Source: Kryptolebias marmoratus (lineage: Eukaryota; Chordata; Actinopteri; Cyprinodontiformes; Rivulidae). From it: a DNA stretch of 64,000 nucleotides. Where the stretch lies: contig NC_051450.1 in NCBI RefSeq assembly GCF_001649575.2, forward strand, positions 12,115,980-12,179,979. Direction: 5' to 3'. The translations under genes and the position numbers were made by a program. Below the pieces are notes generated by a model, which had not been told where the DNA came from, ran no database searches, and saw nothing but the letters and a program-made list of their open reading frames with translations. Each line of letters begins with the position of its first letter. Position 1 is the first letter of the stretch. This document shows, one piece after another, positions 37,701 through 47,259 of the stretch.

Positions 37701-40700
37701 CCTTTAAGTTTAAATGTATTCACCTTGGCAAGCAGAACCACTCCTTCCTGCGTCACTGGGTCTGTTTTGATGATAAAAGTGGAACTTCCCTCCAGGTCAT
37801 CCTTCAGGCTGTAAGTCATTCTGGCATTGATGCCAATGTCTCCGTCCTCTGCCATAATTCTGCCCACTGTGGTGCCCACCGCTGCGTTTTCAGGGACAGC
37901 AAATGTGTACGTAACTGAGGAAAGACGAATGTTTTAGAAATCGATCTGAGTGTGAAGTAGACGTTTGGACTATGATATAAAAAAGTACAAAAATCTGGGT
38001 AACTAACTAACTTTCTCCACTAAATTACTGTATGCCACAATAAACTGTTAGTACCTATAGTCAAGAGATACTGTGGAGGTGTAAAGTGATAAGAAAGGGA
38101 GAATATTGTGGTGGAGGGTCAATTTGTGTCAGTCACAGATAAGTTGTGGCAAACCACATATAATCCCAGCCTAACTCTATAAGAAGATGGGAAAATGTGA
38201 TTGTGTCTTTGAGTGACTCCTTGTTTGGATGGCTGCCACTTTGGGGAGGAATTCAACAGGCAAAAAAGAAAGCGCTGCTGGTAATAATTTGCAATTATGT
38301 GACAAAGCAGAGGGCACAGTTCAAAGTGAAGTGCGGCCATCCAATATTTATGGGGCCTTTCCACCGAACATAGATGGGACACAAGCACCTGCAATGAATG
38401 TGAATGTTACATTAATAGTTAAAAGCTTCATCCTTGCTGTCTCTCTGCAACCGAATTGATTTCTTCCCACTGCATTCGTTTAGCAAGGTTTATCGTTGAG
38501 AAGGCTCGGTTTGTTTCCAAAGGTCATGACAAATGTCCTTTCATGTGTGAATGATTAAATTCATCCAGCGTGTGGCACATGAGCGTGTGCGCACGCAGAC
38601 GAGCGGAGCGTCCCGATCTCCTCTCCCGCCTCTTTTCGCTCTCGCGCTCATTCTTCGACTGTCTGCTTTTTAATTTTGGCTGCACAGCTGAACGCAGCGC
38701 TGGAAGCAAGAGCCACCCACTCGAAGCAGAAAAGCGTGATCAAATAAATACCTTGTAGGTGTAATATTAAACATGTCCTGGATGTCTGCAACACTTTGTA
38801 GACTTTCATTGATTCTCTAACTGTGTGTTCGGCCTAGCATCTCTGAGAGTTGTGTAAGGAACCCACGTTGCTGAAATGTGGGTCCATTGTCGTTGACATC
38901 AGTCAAACTGACGGTAACTGTGGTGGAGGAGGAGTAACCGCCGCTGAGGCCCAGCATATCCTTCACCTGCACCACCACCAGATACTCAACTTTGGCCTCA
39001 CGGTCCATGTCAGGCCAAGATGTAACAATAATCCCTGAAAGGAACGAAGAAACGCAGTGAGGAAAAGCACAAAAAGGAGATTTGGGTTCATTATAAAGGC
39101 AAGAGTAACTGTGGGTGGTTTTCTGTGTATATGTTTTTAATAAGCGAATGTAAGAAAAACAAAATTGCCTAAAGCAGTCTTTAAGAGCACCACGCACAAC
39201 AAGCATTAAGTTTTCAAATTTAATCAGGTCCAAATTAAATGTTAAGAGGGCTCTGAGATGACTTAATGCTTCTTCTGTCTGGCCAAAATAAAGACTGCAT
39301 TTATCAGTAAAAAGTAAACAATTTCAGAACCCTGATTATTTTTTTATTTGTATGCCTTTGGGGTCAACATATTAACCACTGAATCATCTGATTTTACAAT
39401 TACATGAAATTTACCTTTTAAAAGCCATTGGATAATGAAATATCAAATCAGTTAACCACTGACTTGAAGCTCCTGACCTTTCCTGAAGTTTAATGGGTTG
39501 TAAATATAAAATGTCTTTTAATTTGTCAAAATAACTTTATTTTCTGATAAAACTGATGACCTATCAACTAATCTAACCTGGGTCAAGACTAAAGTGAACA
39601 AACAACTCCAAGTCCAAAAGAAGTCATGGCAGTTATAACACAAACATTTTTTTTTTGATAAAACTTTACATCAGTGTCAGTTTGATATCACAATGTTATT
39701 TTGGCAAAATTAATGTGAAGGCCTATACGTGCCCCATCAAAAGTGCTACAGCTGCCGCCATTTGCATTTGCAAACAACTAGATAATTCTATGTAAATAAA
39801 CATGAAATGCAAAACTGAAGATGGTTTAAAGGCTTATAAAGTTGCCTTTATGTGAACTCCTATAAAACAGCAGCAATCCATGTTGGTCTTGGCCCTGCTT
39901 AGGCCTGCCTTTAGCTTGTCAGTCTGATTGAAATAAACTTCTCCAAACAGAAGCTGATCAGTTTCCAGTTGTTCATAACCTTTACCCAATCACAAATTCA
40001 AAAGATTGAAACTATTGCTGTAATGACTTTTCATGTATGTATTTATTTCTAAATATGACTGATTTCTTTTTGGCTGATATTACAGATCCATTAAGTAGAA
40101 AGCCAACCACCTATTGGTCTCACTTATTCTAAAATCCATTATTTTACTTTAAAAGTAAACATTACATTTTTAGTAAAGTAAAACCTCTAAAGCTTGAAGT
40201 GGATGGCTTAAAAAAATGTGTGCTATCTGCTGAAAGGCAGCCAGTCAAATTCAGGGACACAGTTGGTTCTTATGTTTTAATGCCAAATGTTATAATTGTT
40301 TTGTTCGCTTCGAGTTTTTAACCTCAAATTTTAGGATTGTTGCTGTTTTTTTATATAACTTTACTGATGTTTAGATGTTATTTTTAACATTGAATAATGA
40401 CTTTACTCTGTAGCACTTTGTAGCTCTATAGAATACATTTAATTTAATTTAATTTATTGCTAGGTAACTGGGTAACTGTGTCTCTTAATTGACATTAATA
40501 CCTTATTTAAAAAATCCAAGATAATAGCATGATATGTCACTATCAGCTGTCTCACATTCTTAGTATGATACACATATAATAAACAAATGTGTATATTCAA
40601 AGTTAAAGTTGTTTTTAACTTTTTATGAACTTTAAAACTTGACAGTGGAAAAAAGGGAGTGAAATACCAGACATATCCTCACAGGTCGTCTGAAGCCATT

Positions 40701-43700
40701 AGCAAACCAACTTGTAGACATTTAGTCAACTGCTGCTGCTCAATAGCAACTTACAATGGGCTGTCTGGAAAGTCAGATTTGTCTTTTTACATATTGCATC
40801 CATTTACATTTAAAAAAAAGTTTAACGTCAGTGGTGCCCTTTCTGAGCCATTCACAGTTAAGTTCAACAATGTGTGTGGGAGGTGCTGTGACTAACCTTT
40901 GCACTACAACTGAATATGCACATTCATAGGAATACTGTACGTTCATGGGCAATAAATGAACCATTTGTTCATTAATCATGTACTAAAAAGTAACAGAACC
41001 TGATAAAATTATTAAACTTTCAAACTAAGAGAAACTGAGTCCAAGAAAAAAAAAAAATCAACATCTTGAAGTGAGAAATAAAATCCATTATGCACACCGG
41101 TAATCATTAGGTCATACCCGTTTTTGGTTCGACTGAGAAGTAGGGCTCCCCCTGCAGGATGGAGTAGAGGAGCTTGGCGTTGTTCCCGAACATGGGATCA
41201 TCCGCATCTGTGGCTGTCACCTGGGCCACTGTGGTCCCTGTGGGGGCAGGGAGCGCATTGCACTGTCAGAGTACACTCAGGCAGCAGTTCCAGTCGACAG
41301 GGAAATAAAGTGATTATGCCACAGTCCCGCAGGGTCTGTCTGTCTGACTCAGGAGGGGGTGGGGAGCAGTGGAAAAATGGAAAAGCAGAGAGAGTGAGGC
41401 TGAGAGAGAGTAGAGGAAGGATGTTGACAAAAGGAAAATGGGGGTGGGGAACCGCGTTGTCCTTTCACAACAGTGCAGGTGTGTGTGACAACCTTTCCAC
41501 CCCTATAGCGACTATCTTTCTATCCCCTCGATTCAGTTTTATTTCTCTATTTTTCACACTTGTTACCCCCCACCTTTTCCATGCTGACCATATCCTTGCC
41601 CTCACCTTGCTTTCTAAAATCTCTCTTTTTTCTTCTCACGCCTCCTCTGTGTCTCATTCTTCCTTCCAAGTCAGTGGTCTGTCTTTCATTCACAGGCATG
41701 GATTTACTGCTGCTTTTCTTATTTTCAGATGCCCCCACTCCAACCTTCCCCTCTAACTTCCACTCTCCTAGTCAAATACATCATGATTTATTATGAGTGA
41801 GATATTAATCTGCAAAAGCAGATTACATATAAATTGAAATGGTAATGTCTGTGTTACAAAAGGGCATTGGTTATAATAACGTTATTTAAGAGCTCTATCA
41901 ATAAAGGCATCCGAGCTGTGATGCAGAATCCAATACTTTTAACTTCCTGAATGAGGACGGATGATAGACACTCATAAAGTTTTCTGTTGGATTCAGTTGG
42001 AGTTCAATTTATATATATTTTGTAAAGGAGCTGCAAGGTTGGATACTTCTTGTCATTTTGGACACAAGAAATGCTAAAAACTCACAAACATCATGGCTGA
42101 ATGAAATAAACAAACAATAATTAGTTCATTTGTTTGACCATTAAAAACCAAAATGAAGTGTAAGACCTGAGTACATCTTCTGTGTTTCAATCTCTTTTTG
42201 ATTTTTCTCTTCCATTTCTTTTTTGGTTAGATTTAGTACTTCATCATAGATTTTCTGATTTACTGGGTCGTCCATCTTGCACAATTATCGAAATGTGCTA
42301 AACTCAATGCATACCCAAAATAAACTTCAAATGAAATTGTGGGTGATGTTGAAAATGTTCCAACTTCGTGTGGATCTGCTCAAATAATCAATTTATTATA
42401 AGACTGTGCTGGCTGCAAGCCATTGGGACTTTGCCAAACTTTGAGTGATTTCTCACCAAGACTTTGGTGCAATTTTTGTGTCCTTGAGGTTCCTGTGTGA
42501 TAAAGTATCTAATTGAAGGTAACAACAATCTCCTCACACAGTATTTTCCTAAAATATCCATGTTTTGTCATCTCTGTTCATGGTTTAATTTGCAATCTTT
42601 TTTGGTGAAGAGAATTTTTATTGGCATGCATGCTGTTGCTGGTGTTCACAGTTTGTGTAGTCAGAATTCTGACCTGCATGTGGCAATTCTCAGTTGGACA
42701 GGTACAGATGATGAGATTTTTGTCATACAGACCTTTCGGTTGAGTGAATGAGGAAGCATGAATTCTGTTTAGGTCCAGTATAGAACATATTATAAATTGT
42801 TTTTTTTTTGAATAGGTCTAGTTTATGGCTTTTTTAGTATATTTATTCTGGGGCAATGTGTATTTACCAACTTTTAAATCCATCCATCCGTTCCTTTTCT
42901 CCCCTTTTCCATGCACGGTTGCAGGGAGCTGGTGCCAATCTCCAGCATCATAGGGTGAGAAGTGGGGTTTACCCTGGACAGGTTGCAAAACCATCACTGG
43001 GCCACATAGAGATGACAGACAACCATTCATGCTCTCACTCACACCTTGTGATAATTTAGAGTTACTAATAAACTTATTAGTTTATGTGAGGTCTTAAAGT
43101 TGAATTCAATGTAGCAAAGTGAAGAAATGTCTTTTAAAGCATATTTTCCTGTTTATTACTCTAATTACAGATCATTTAGTTGAACTGCATGAAATCTGTG
43201 TATTTTCAGCACTTTGACAACATACCAACTGGACTCATCTCAGGGATGCTGGACACATAAGGCTCGTTCTGGAACCGAGGCATGTTGTCATTGATATCTT
43301 GCACTTTGATAATAAACTCTGATTGGGGCTCCTCGGGCTCGTTGGTCCTCCTGTTAATAGCCTGGGCTTGAAGGACATAGAAGGCCTTTTCTTCACGGTC
43401 CAACTTCTTCAGTGTCCGGATCTCACCTGTATACTCGTCTATCTCAAACAGATCTCCAGCACCTTCACCTGATAAAATGTACTTGATGGAAAATTCTCCT
43501 CGGTCAGAGTCAGATTTGAGCTACAAAAACAGAAGGAAGGGAACTGGCGTTAAGAAATGTTGTTACCCACATGTAACTAGAAAACATGCTATTTCAAAGA
43601 GAAGCATCTCGTCAAGGACATGGCGAACATTCAATGTGAAGCTTTACCTGGCCGATAACATGGGAAGTGGGATCTTCCTCCGGGACAAACAGTTCTTTCC

Positions 43701-43893
43701 AGATCCAACCTCTCTTCAGGCGATGGTGCATAAAAGTAGACCTCTGGGCCAATTGTTGGCCATCCAGATCCTGTGGATCTCTCATGTCACTTAGCAGCCC
43801 AGCAGGAATCATAAAAAAGACTGTCACCACAGCCAAAACACTCAGGTGGCTCATTTTCAGAATCCATGTGTGCATTTCCTCTACACTTCCCAT
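25254..43893 (-). CDS. cdh19: Type II classical cadherin, cadherin-19-like (whole gene)
   Basis: Calcium-dependent homophilic cell adhesion receptor of the plasma membrane. Eleven exons join in frame to 807 codons plus stop: signal peptide (about 1-35), propeptide to RLKR at 58-61, mature end G62-W63-I64-W65 with the two tryptophans that define type II strand exchange, five cadherin repeats, membrane span about 622-643, tail 644-807. Calcium motifs LDRE (122), DINDN (157), DADDP (191), MDRE, DVNDN (266), LDYE (342), LDRE (454), DVNDN (487) and four EC5 cysteines (504, 596, 598, 604) are present. Cadherin-19 is favoured over 7 and 20 by PEE-x(2)-TSH-x-IGQL after the mature N-terminus, DIGxNA in EC3, and GP-x(3)-FRxFILxxLxEA with PPFD in the tail. 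Human CDH19 is 772 residues. The tail motifs for p120 and beta-catenin are degenerate. Orthology is an inference. Confidence 0.9.
25775..26921 (-). other. cdh19: cdh19 intron 10
   Basis: GT/AG intron of 1,147 bp. No repeat family or second gene recognised. The open frames on both strands are short and have no family match. Confidence 0.85.
26922..27173 (-). CDS. cdh19: cdh19 coding exon 10: EC5 end and start of membrane span
   Basis: 252 bp, the standard type II size; donor GTAAGAGGG, acceptor CTTTTAG. It encodes [48 protein letters not shown] with cysteines 596, 598 and 604, and the first half of the hydrophobic span [13 protein letters not shown], interrupted by the intron in phase 1. Confidence 0.92.
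27174..29521 (-). other. cdh19: cdh19 intron 9
   Basis: 2,348 bp. It contains a 17-bp near-perfect inverted repeat at 28,277-28,317 (arms aacatgtatctgcagca, 7-base loop) and otherwise unclassified AT-rich DNA. Confidence 0.85.
28277..28317. repeat. cdh19: Inverted repeat, 17-bp arms
   Basis: Arms 28,277-28,293 and 28,301-28,317 match inverted with one change, compatible with a G-U pair in RNA. The loop is tctctac. It lies inside intron 9; a miRNA is unlikely because the stem is short. Confidence 0.65.
29522..29639 (-). CDS. cdh19: cdh19 coding exon 9: EC5 first part
   Basis: 118 bp, the canonical size. It encodes [20 protein letters not shown] and [19 protein letters not shown] with calcium ligands DPDDP and an N-glycosylation sequon at N543 (NFT). 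The acceptor TTGAG is a weaker-looking AG preceded by a pyrimidine-rich tract; the donor is GTTACATTC. Confidence 0.9.
29640..29959 (-). other. cdh19: cdh19 intron 8
   Basis: 320-bp intron with GTATGT donor. Nothing else recognised. Confidence 0.85.
29960..30081 (-). CDS. cdh19: cdh19 coding exon 8: EC4-EC5 junction
   Basis: 122 bp. It encodes [21 protein letters not shown], and [20 protein letters not shown]. The linker LDVNDNMP and C504 are conserved. A second AG (CACAG) five bases inside the exon would break the frame; the upstream CCGCAG is chosen because it keeps phase and the family's exon length. Confidence 0.9.
30082..31515 (-). other. cdh19: cdh19 intron 7
   Basis: 1,434 bp, over a third of it occupied by a family A repeat dimer (30,560-31,100) in minus orientation. 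Confidence 0.85.
30560..31105 (-). repeat. Family A repeat, tandem dimer in cdh19 intron 7
   Basis: Two inverted units: gtcagctactaccacagcaa / gctcaatatctgtaaagctg at 30,587-30,632 recurs as ctcagctaccacgacaccag / gttgatatctgtaaaactga at 30,876-30,923. Each is followed by ttgattagctgtggcagcaa-type and ttgactccaaaagtt-type blocks. The period is about 288 bp. Confidence 0.8.
31516..31652 (-). CDS. cdh19: cdh19 coding exon 7: EC4
   Basis: 137 bp, the canonical size. It encodes [40 protein letters not shown] and VEAKET. LDRE and the sequon N462-M-T are visible. Acceptor CTTCCAG, donor GTAAGAAGC. Confidence 0.93.
31653..33445 (-). other. cdh19: cdh19 intron 6 with a family B repeat
   Basis: 1,793 bp. 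It contains a family B half-copy at about 32,100-32,350. A GC-balanced block at about 32,930-33,180 is unexplained but has no splice-bounded coding match. Confidence 0.85.
32100..32350 (+). repeat. Family B repeat, left half, in cdh19 intron 6
   Basis: Words ttacctgttgtagatatctc, gcaacctcagtttgaagaaa, gactgatgagctaatggcta and gcagggccaagaccaaaatg, then gatcacaaggttattcctgt, in the same order as the copy at 48.3 kb. Confidence 0.7.
33446..33699 (-). CDS. cdh19: cdh19 coding exon 6: EC3 end and EC4 start
   Basis: 254 bp, the canonical size. It encodes [60 protein letters not shown] and [24 protein letters not shown]. The EC3-EC4 linker reads ENVNEPP where type II cadherins usually have EDVDEPP. 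There is a sequon at N411 (NVS). Acceptor GTTTTACAG, donor GTAATGTGAG. Confidence 0.93.
35745..35840 (-). repeat. Fragment of tRNA-headed teleost repeat
   Basis: gaaactccacacaataaggc followed by gaaccttggacctccttgct and gcgaggcaacagtgctaagc match the head-proximal part of the copy at 16.9 kb. Confidence 0.7.
36374..36387 (+). repeat. G14 homopolymer
   Basis: Fourteen consecutive G after a T run. Length is likely uncertain in the assembly; G-quadruplex potential is limited to this single run. Confidence 0.9.
37040..37715 (+). repeat. Family A repeat, tandem dimer abutting cdh19 exon 5
   Basis: Unit 1 (37,060-37,300) has cctcatgaaccactcatcag, caattttagagatattgact and ggtgtggcagtagcagagac. Unit 2 (37,335-37,710) has gtctgttacatagcaaagta, ggatggattttaatgaaact and gctataactcagccaaagtt. 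The 3' end tgcattcctttaaagattgc-taggccttt stops about 13 bases from the exon 5 splice donor. Confidence 0.8.
37724..37914 (-). CDS. cdh19: cdh19 coding exon 5: EC3
   Basis: 191 bp, one codon longer than the 188 bp usual in type II cadherins; phase is kept. It encodes [40 protein letters not shown] and [31 protein letters not shown] carries the EC3 calcium ligands and resembles cadherin-19. Acceptor CTCAG, donor GTGAATACA. Confidence 0.92.
37915..38866 (-). other. cdh19: cdh19 intron 4 with a CpG-rich patch
   Basis: 952 bp. The section 38,565-38,715 is strikingly CpG-rich (gcgtgtgcgcacgcagacga, gcggagcgtcccgatctcc, ctcgcgctc) for this AT-rich region. No exon recognised in it. Confidence 0.8.
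38565..38715. promoter_or_regulatory. Intronic CpG-rich patch, possible internal promoter
   Basis: About ten or more CpG in about 150 bp, with a palindromic gtgcgcac, inside cdh19 intron 4. It could mark an internal promoter or an unmethylated regulatory site, or be chance. No TATA box or downstream exon is evident. Confidence 0.3.
38867..39034 (-). CDS. cdh19: cdh19 coding exon 4: EC2 end
   Basis: 168 bp, the canonical size. It encodes [40 protein letters not shown] and [20 protein letters not shown] and DVNDN are intact. Acceptor CCTTTCAG, donor GTGGGTTCC. Confidence 0.93.
39035..41117 (-). other. cdh19: cdh19 intron 3 with a family B repeat
   Basis: 2,083 bp, containing a family B copy at about 39,440-39,990. 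The remainder is AT-rich with short (ttaa) repeats near 40,440. Confidence 0.85.
39440..39990. repeat. Family B foldback element in cdh19 intron 3
   Basis: The left arm carries actgatgacctatcaactaa and ggtcaagactaaagtgaaca. The right arm, inverted, carries ttggtcttggccctgcttag, gcttgtcagtctgattgaaa and cagttgttcataaccttta. The middle shares the gtttgatatcacaatgttat word with the copy near 48.5 kb. Confidence 0.6.
41118..41237 (-). CDS. cdh19: cdh19 coding exon 3: EC1-EC2 boundary
   Basis: 120 bp, the canonical size. It encodes [20 protein letters not shown] and [20 protein letters not shown]. The EC2 calcium ligands DADDP are intact. Acceptor CCCACAG, donor GTATGACC; phase 1 on both sides. 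Confidence 0.94.
41238..43225 (-). other. cdh19: cdh19 intron 2
   Basis: 1,988 bp. A purine-rich stretch (41,340-41,460) is followed by a pyrimidine-rich one (41,500-41,700); a fragment of the tRNA-headed teleost repeat lies at 42,883-43,070. The 210-codon plus frame at 41,124-41,756 is a by-product of this strand bias and antisense exon 3. Confidence 0.85.
42883..43070 (+). repeat. Body fragment of tRNA-headed teleost repeat
   Basis: catccatccgttccttttct, gcagggagctggtgccaatc, tttaccctggacaggttgca and gataatttagagttact match the 2.84 kb and 16.9 kb copies. Confidence 0.75.
43226..43520 (-). CDS. cdh19: cdh19 coding exon 2: EC1
   Basis: 295 bp, the canonical EC1 exon of type II cadherins. 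It encodes [80 protein letters not shown] and [23 protein letters not shown] and DINDN are intact; IPEMSPVG is shared with the CDH7/19/20 group. Acceptor TTTTTGTAG, donor GTATGTTG. Confidence 0.95.
43648..43893 (-). CDS. cdh19: cdh19 coding exon 1: signal peptide, propeptide, mature N-terminus
   Basis: The start is placed at the ATG at 43,891-43,893, which sits in the strong context ACCATGG; later in-frame ATGs (43,873-43,875 and 43,852-43,854) could also serve. An in-frame stop lies upstream. It encodes [40 protein letters not shown] (signal segment to about 35), a short propeptide, the furin site HHRLKR, then [21 protein letters not shown]. Donor GTAAAGCTTC, phase 0. The exon probably extends to 44,024 as 5' UTR. 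Confidence 0.9.
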
Positions 43894-44024
43894 GGTCAGT
43901 GGACCTTTATCAGGTGTCCCCAATTCAGTGTTGTTAATTCTTTATTTACCAGCACAGCAATCACGATCCTAGCATGGCTGCATCCCTTCTTGTCCGGATG
44001 TTTTTTGTTTGCATGTCCATAGCT
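43894..44024 (-). other. cdh19: Probable 5' UTR part of first coding exon
   Basis: On the minus strand CCTTTGTTTCAG precedes 44,024, a good acceptor, so a non-coding first exon farther upstream is likely. The segment contains out-of-frame ATGs and an in-frame TAA before the chosen start. The upstream promoter exon was not identified. Confidence 0.5.
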
Positions 44025-44029
44025 CTGAA

Positions 44030-45620
44030 ACAAAGGTAACAATTTAATTAAATTTAAACTGAGTTATTCAAGCTGTGTACAGAGATTACAAAACAGAACT
44101 GAAATTTAGTGAGTTAGTGAGTGACTTTTATACAAAAGAAAACTACAGGCAAGTTTTCCTCTTTTTTCACAGCACAGATAAGATATATTTTTAAAGCTCT
44201 GTATGTTAGGTAAAATGTTATATAATTTAATAAGCATTTAAGACATTTAATTACATATTTACAAACTGTAGTTCATATTTGTCACAGTATAGGTCATATA
44301 ATCATACTGAACTCATAACTGTAACAACCAATAAAACAATTTAAGGTTTAAACAGTTAGTAGAAAGCAATATATAAACAAAAGTTATGAAGATAAAATTA
44401 ATTTAAAAATGTCAACTTAGTTATAGGGTAAATCTGAAAACAACTGATTAAAATTTGATACGAAATGTAAAATATTAACATGCCATACTTTCTTCTCATT
44501 TACTGAAATGCAAAAAATGTGAGCTTAAACAGACATGAGCAATCAATTACATCAAATTAAGCTCACTGCAACATGTATGAGCAAGAATATGGATAAAGAA
44601 AGCTGCCACCAAAATGCATTATATAATAAAGTTTGATTATTCCATTTTGTGTACTAGCAGCTGAAAACAGTGTCCTGCTTTATATTTAGACAAAGCCCTG
44701 TATTGTGTTTCAAGGGGGATGGGAGGATGCAGAGCCAGAGCCCCATTCCTTAAGGATGACACTGCACTCTGTAGCTGACTAATGAAGACTTCTAATTAGA
44801 TCAATGTCTCCCCAGACATGGAAAACAGAGACACACGTACCGCTGACAAACTATGAGTCAAATCGATGCACCAATTATAATGTGCAGCAAGATCAGGGTC
44901 AAGAGTGCGAGGACAAGAAAAGTCAGGACGAACAGCAAATTTGATAGGCACATGCATATACTGTGATGTCTAAGGGTTGGTGAACTCTTCTTATTTTCCT
45001 AAATATAGTATAAAATACTTTAATTTTTACCAATTTATTTTCAACAAGCAAATAGGAGAAAATACAGTGTATGCTAACTGCTGTTTCATTTACTCATTAA
45101 GGAAAACCTTTATAAATTTGTGAGTGGTGATGGTTTCAGTATCTGGTGAGACTAATGTGCAGCAATAACTACAAATAACAATTTTTAGTAACTGTTAACA
45201 AGTTCTGCATATTTGATTGGAAAATAGCACCTATAGCTTTGTACAGAAGAGTTTCAACTTTGTTATTGTTTCACATATGATCCACACATTGTATTGTTCC
45301 ACAACATTTTTTTCTAACCTAGGCCAAAACTTTGACTTGGCTATTTAAAAATAAAATTGAATAATATTTGAATTTGAGATTTGGTGTAATGAGTGTAAGG
45401 TGGGAGATAGGGTAGGGGGTCTTTCCATCTCAGTACCCAGTGGGACAAACACAAAGGGAAGTCCATAAATGTACTTGTTATCAGGTTACCTTTGGCCAAA
45501 GGTCAATGAGCAATTTTGTATTTATCGGACCATGCAAATCAATGTATACCCAAACAAATAGGGAAGCTGAACTAGAAATGCCTGGCAGAGGGCCATCTAC
45601 AACTAGATCTACAACTCACG
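44030..45620. other. 5' flank of cdh19, nothing recognised
   Basis: AT-rich; no CpG island or clear TATA-containing promoter was identified. The non-coding first exon of cdh19 may lie here or farther right. Confidence 0.4.
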
Positions 45621-45624
45621 CCTT

Positions 45625-45975
45625 CGGGAGAGTTCTTCATCAAATCTGATGTGGACGCTGAAGTCATGAAAACTGAACAGGCCTTCTTTAAATCTTACAC
45701 TGAAGAGGCAGTAATTAGAAGCTGTGGCCAAAAGGTTGCTGGTGCTCGTCTTGGAATCAACTAAAAAGGCCTGCTGAGGGACACCGGTGGTGAGACAACC
45801 CGTCAAGCAGAAGAAAGAAGTCCTTAGGGCTTGGCTGTTCCAGGAGTCTCCTGACATAGCTGTCAAATAATGAGTGGCCAAAAGGGGCACAGCTTTAATG
45901 AATACAAATGCAAATATTTGGCTGTGGGAGAAATTTGGGGAGGCCATGAAAAAAAAAGAAAATTGGTGGCCATTT
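45625..45975 (+). mobile_element. RTE/Rex3-like LINE, internal ORF2 fragment, decayed
   Basis: Plus frames read as the connector before the reverse transcriptase of the same LINE type seen at 21.2 kb: EEAVIRSCGQKVAGARLG, then nucleotide-level remnants of a DTGGETTRQAEE-like and an ALASGVS-like part, then VGEIWGGHEK (shifted from WEEFGEAME). Multiple stops and shifts; dead fragment. Confidence 0.7.
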
Positions 45976-45979
45976 GTCA

Positions 45980-47250
45980 GGACCCAAATTCAGGCACATA
46001 GGAGGCAGTAATAACTTAACAGAAAGCGAACAAAAAGAGAACTAGCAGAATTAGAGACAGCTGAATATGGAGTGGAATCCAAGATTCACCGAGGACATCT
46101 AGGTGCTAAAATATTAAAAATATGACAAGACAGAATGAGCAAAAATATTCTAGAAATAAGAAAAGCAAACAGGAATTGACCTAAAACATAAAACTAAAGC
46201 AAAGTTCTCAAAAACATGACAACAATACAGTGGCAATGTTCTCCATTGCATTAAACAACTCTTTGGTGGCTGAACTCCAGAGGTGGGCTGAAATTGTCCT
46301 GAGATACTAAAGGCTAAGGAGTTTTTTAGGGCTCTCATGGTTGACAGAAACATTGACCCTCTACTTAATTTAGTATCAATATGTCCCTGTCAAAGACTAT
46401 CTTGTTCTTGTGATTATTTATTGGGGTATTATTAATAAACTGTATTTCTTCCTTTCAAGGAAAATCCCTTTTTGTCTCTGAGTTAAGTTTCAGAGACTCT
46501 ACGTGAGACACTGCGGTTTGTAAATGTGTGTTTCCACAAAGAAGAGGTTAGCTGAGACCATTCTTGCAATCCCGACTGCAACATCCTCATTGAAAATTAG
46601 AAAAGCACTCAGATGTATTGTTCCCATTGCAGTTGACAGCAGCCATAGCTTATCATTATCTGACACTACAGCAGAATGATTTGATGCCAACTGAAAACAC
46701 ATTGAACCTTTTTCCAATGTACTAAAAGGGTACTTGTTGGTAGGTGGTGGAATTTTCTTCACTACTCTAAGAAGGGCTTCAAAATTGCTTAAGAAAACCC
46801 CTACATAATATTGTATAGCTCTTTAATAAAATAGTAAATTATATACTGTATCAGGATTCCTTTTTTGTCAAGAGGTGAAAGTCACAACAGCAATATTTTT
46901 AATCAGTTTCAAATAGGTTTTTGACATTGCAATGTAAACACACAACATATAAAGTTAATTAGTCAATACTTTCATCCAGAGTACATCACAGCAGCACAAG
47001 TCTGTGCAGTTTTCCATGACTTGCCGCAATAGAAAAAAACAATATTCTGCAGTAAGTTGTCAACACAGTTAGAGCAGCTGCAGTATTAATGCTTTAACAC
47101 TTCATAATGTTCATATTTAATCTTGTAAGAGTAAATTAGCTGTCAAGATTCATTTGTAATGAGCTGGTAAAATCAATTACCAATCCAGAATTTACTCCTT
47201 ATATTAAATTTTGATACAGAACACGAATATTGGTTTGTCCCTACGTACGT
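45980..47250. other. Intergenic DNA, possible unclassified repeat at left end
   Basis: gtcaggacccaaattcaggc near 45,976-45,997 resembles the start of repeats seen in other fish, but I cannot define the element. The rest shows no gene. Confidence 0.3.
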
Positions 47251-47259
47251 CTTCACAGA

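Larger units (their letters stand above)
33700..37723 (-). other. cdh19: cdh19 intron 5, largest intron
   Basis: 4,024 bp. It holds a tRNA-headed repeat fragment (35,745-35,840), a run of 14 G (36,374-36,387), and a family A dimer that ends about 13 bases from the exon 5 donor. The rest is unclassified AT-rich DNA. Confidence 0.85.

Noticed and set aside
41124..41756. 210-codon plus-strand open frame, the longest without N
   Set aside because: It begins in antisense exon 3 and continues through purine/pyrimidine-biased intron DNA; no domain or splice logic.
25254..43893. Assignment to cadherin-7 or cadherin-20 instead of cadherin-19
   Set aside because: PEE..TSH.IGQL near the mature N-terminus and the GP...FR.FIL..L.EA and PPFD tail words fit cadherin-19 better, though a tree is needed.
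43921..43923. TTG as translation start of the cadherin
   Set aside because: Not an ATG; a downstream ATG in strong context keeps the signal peptide and is preferred.
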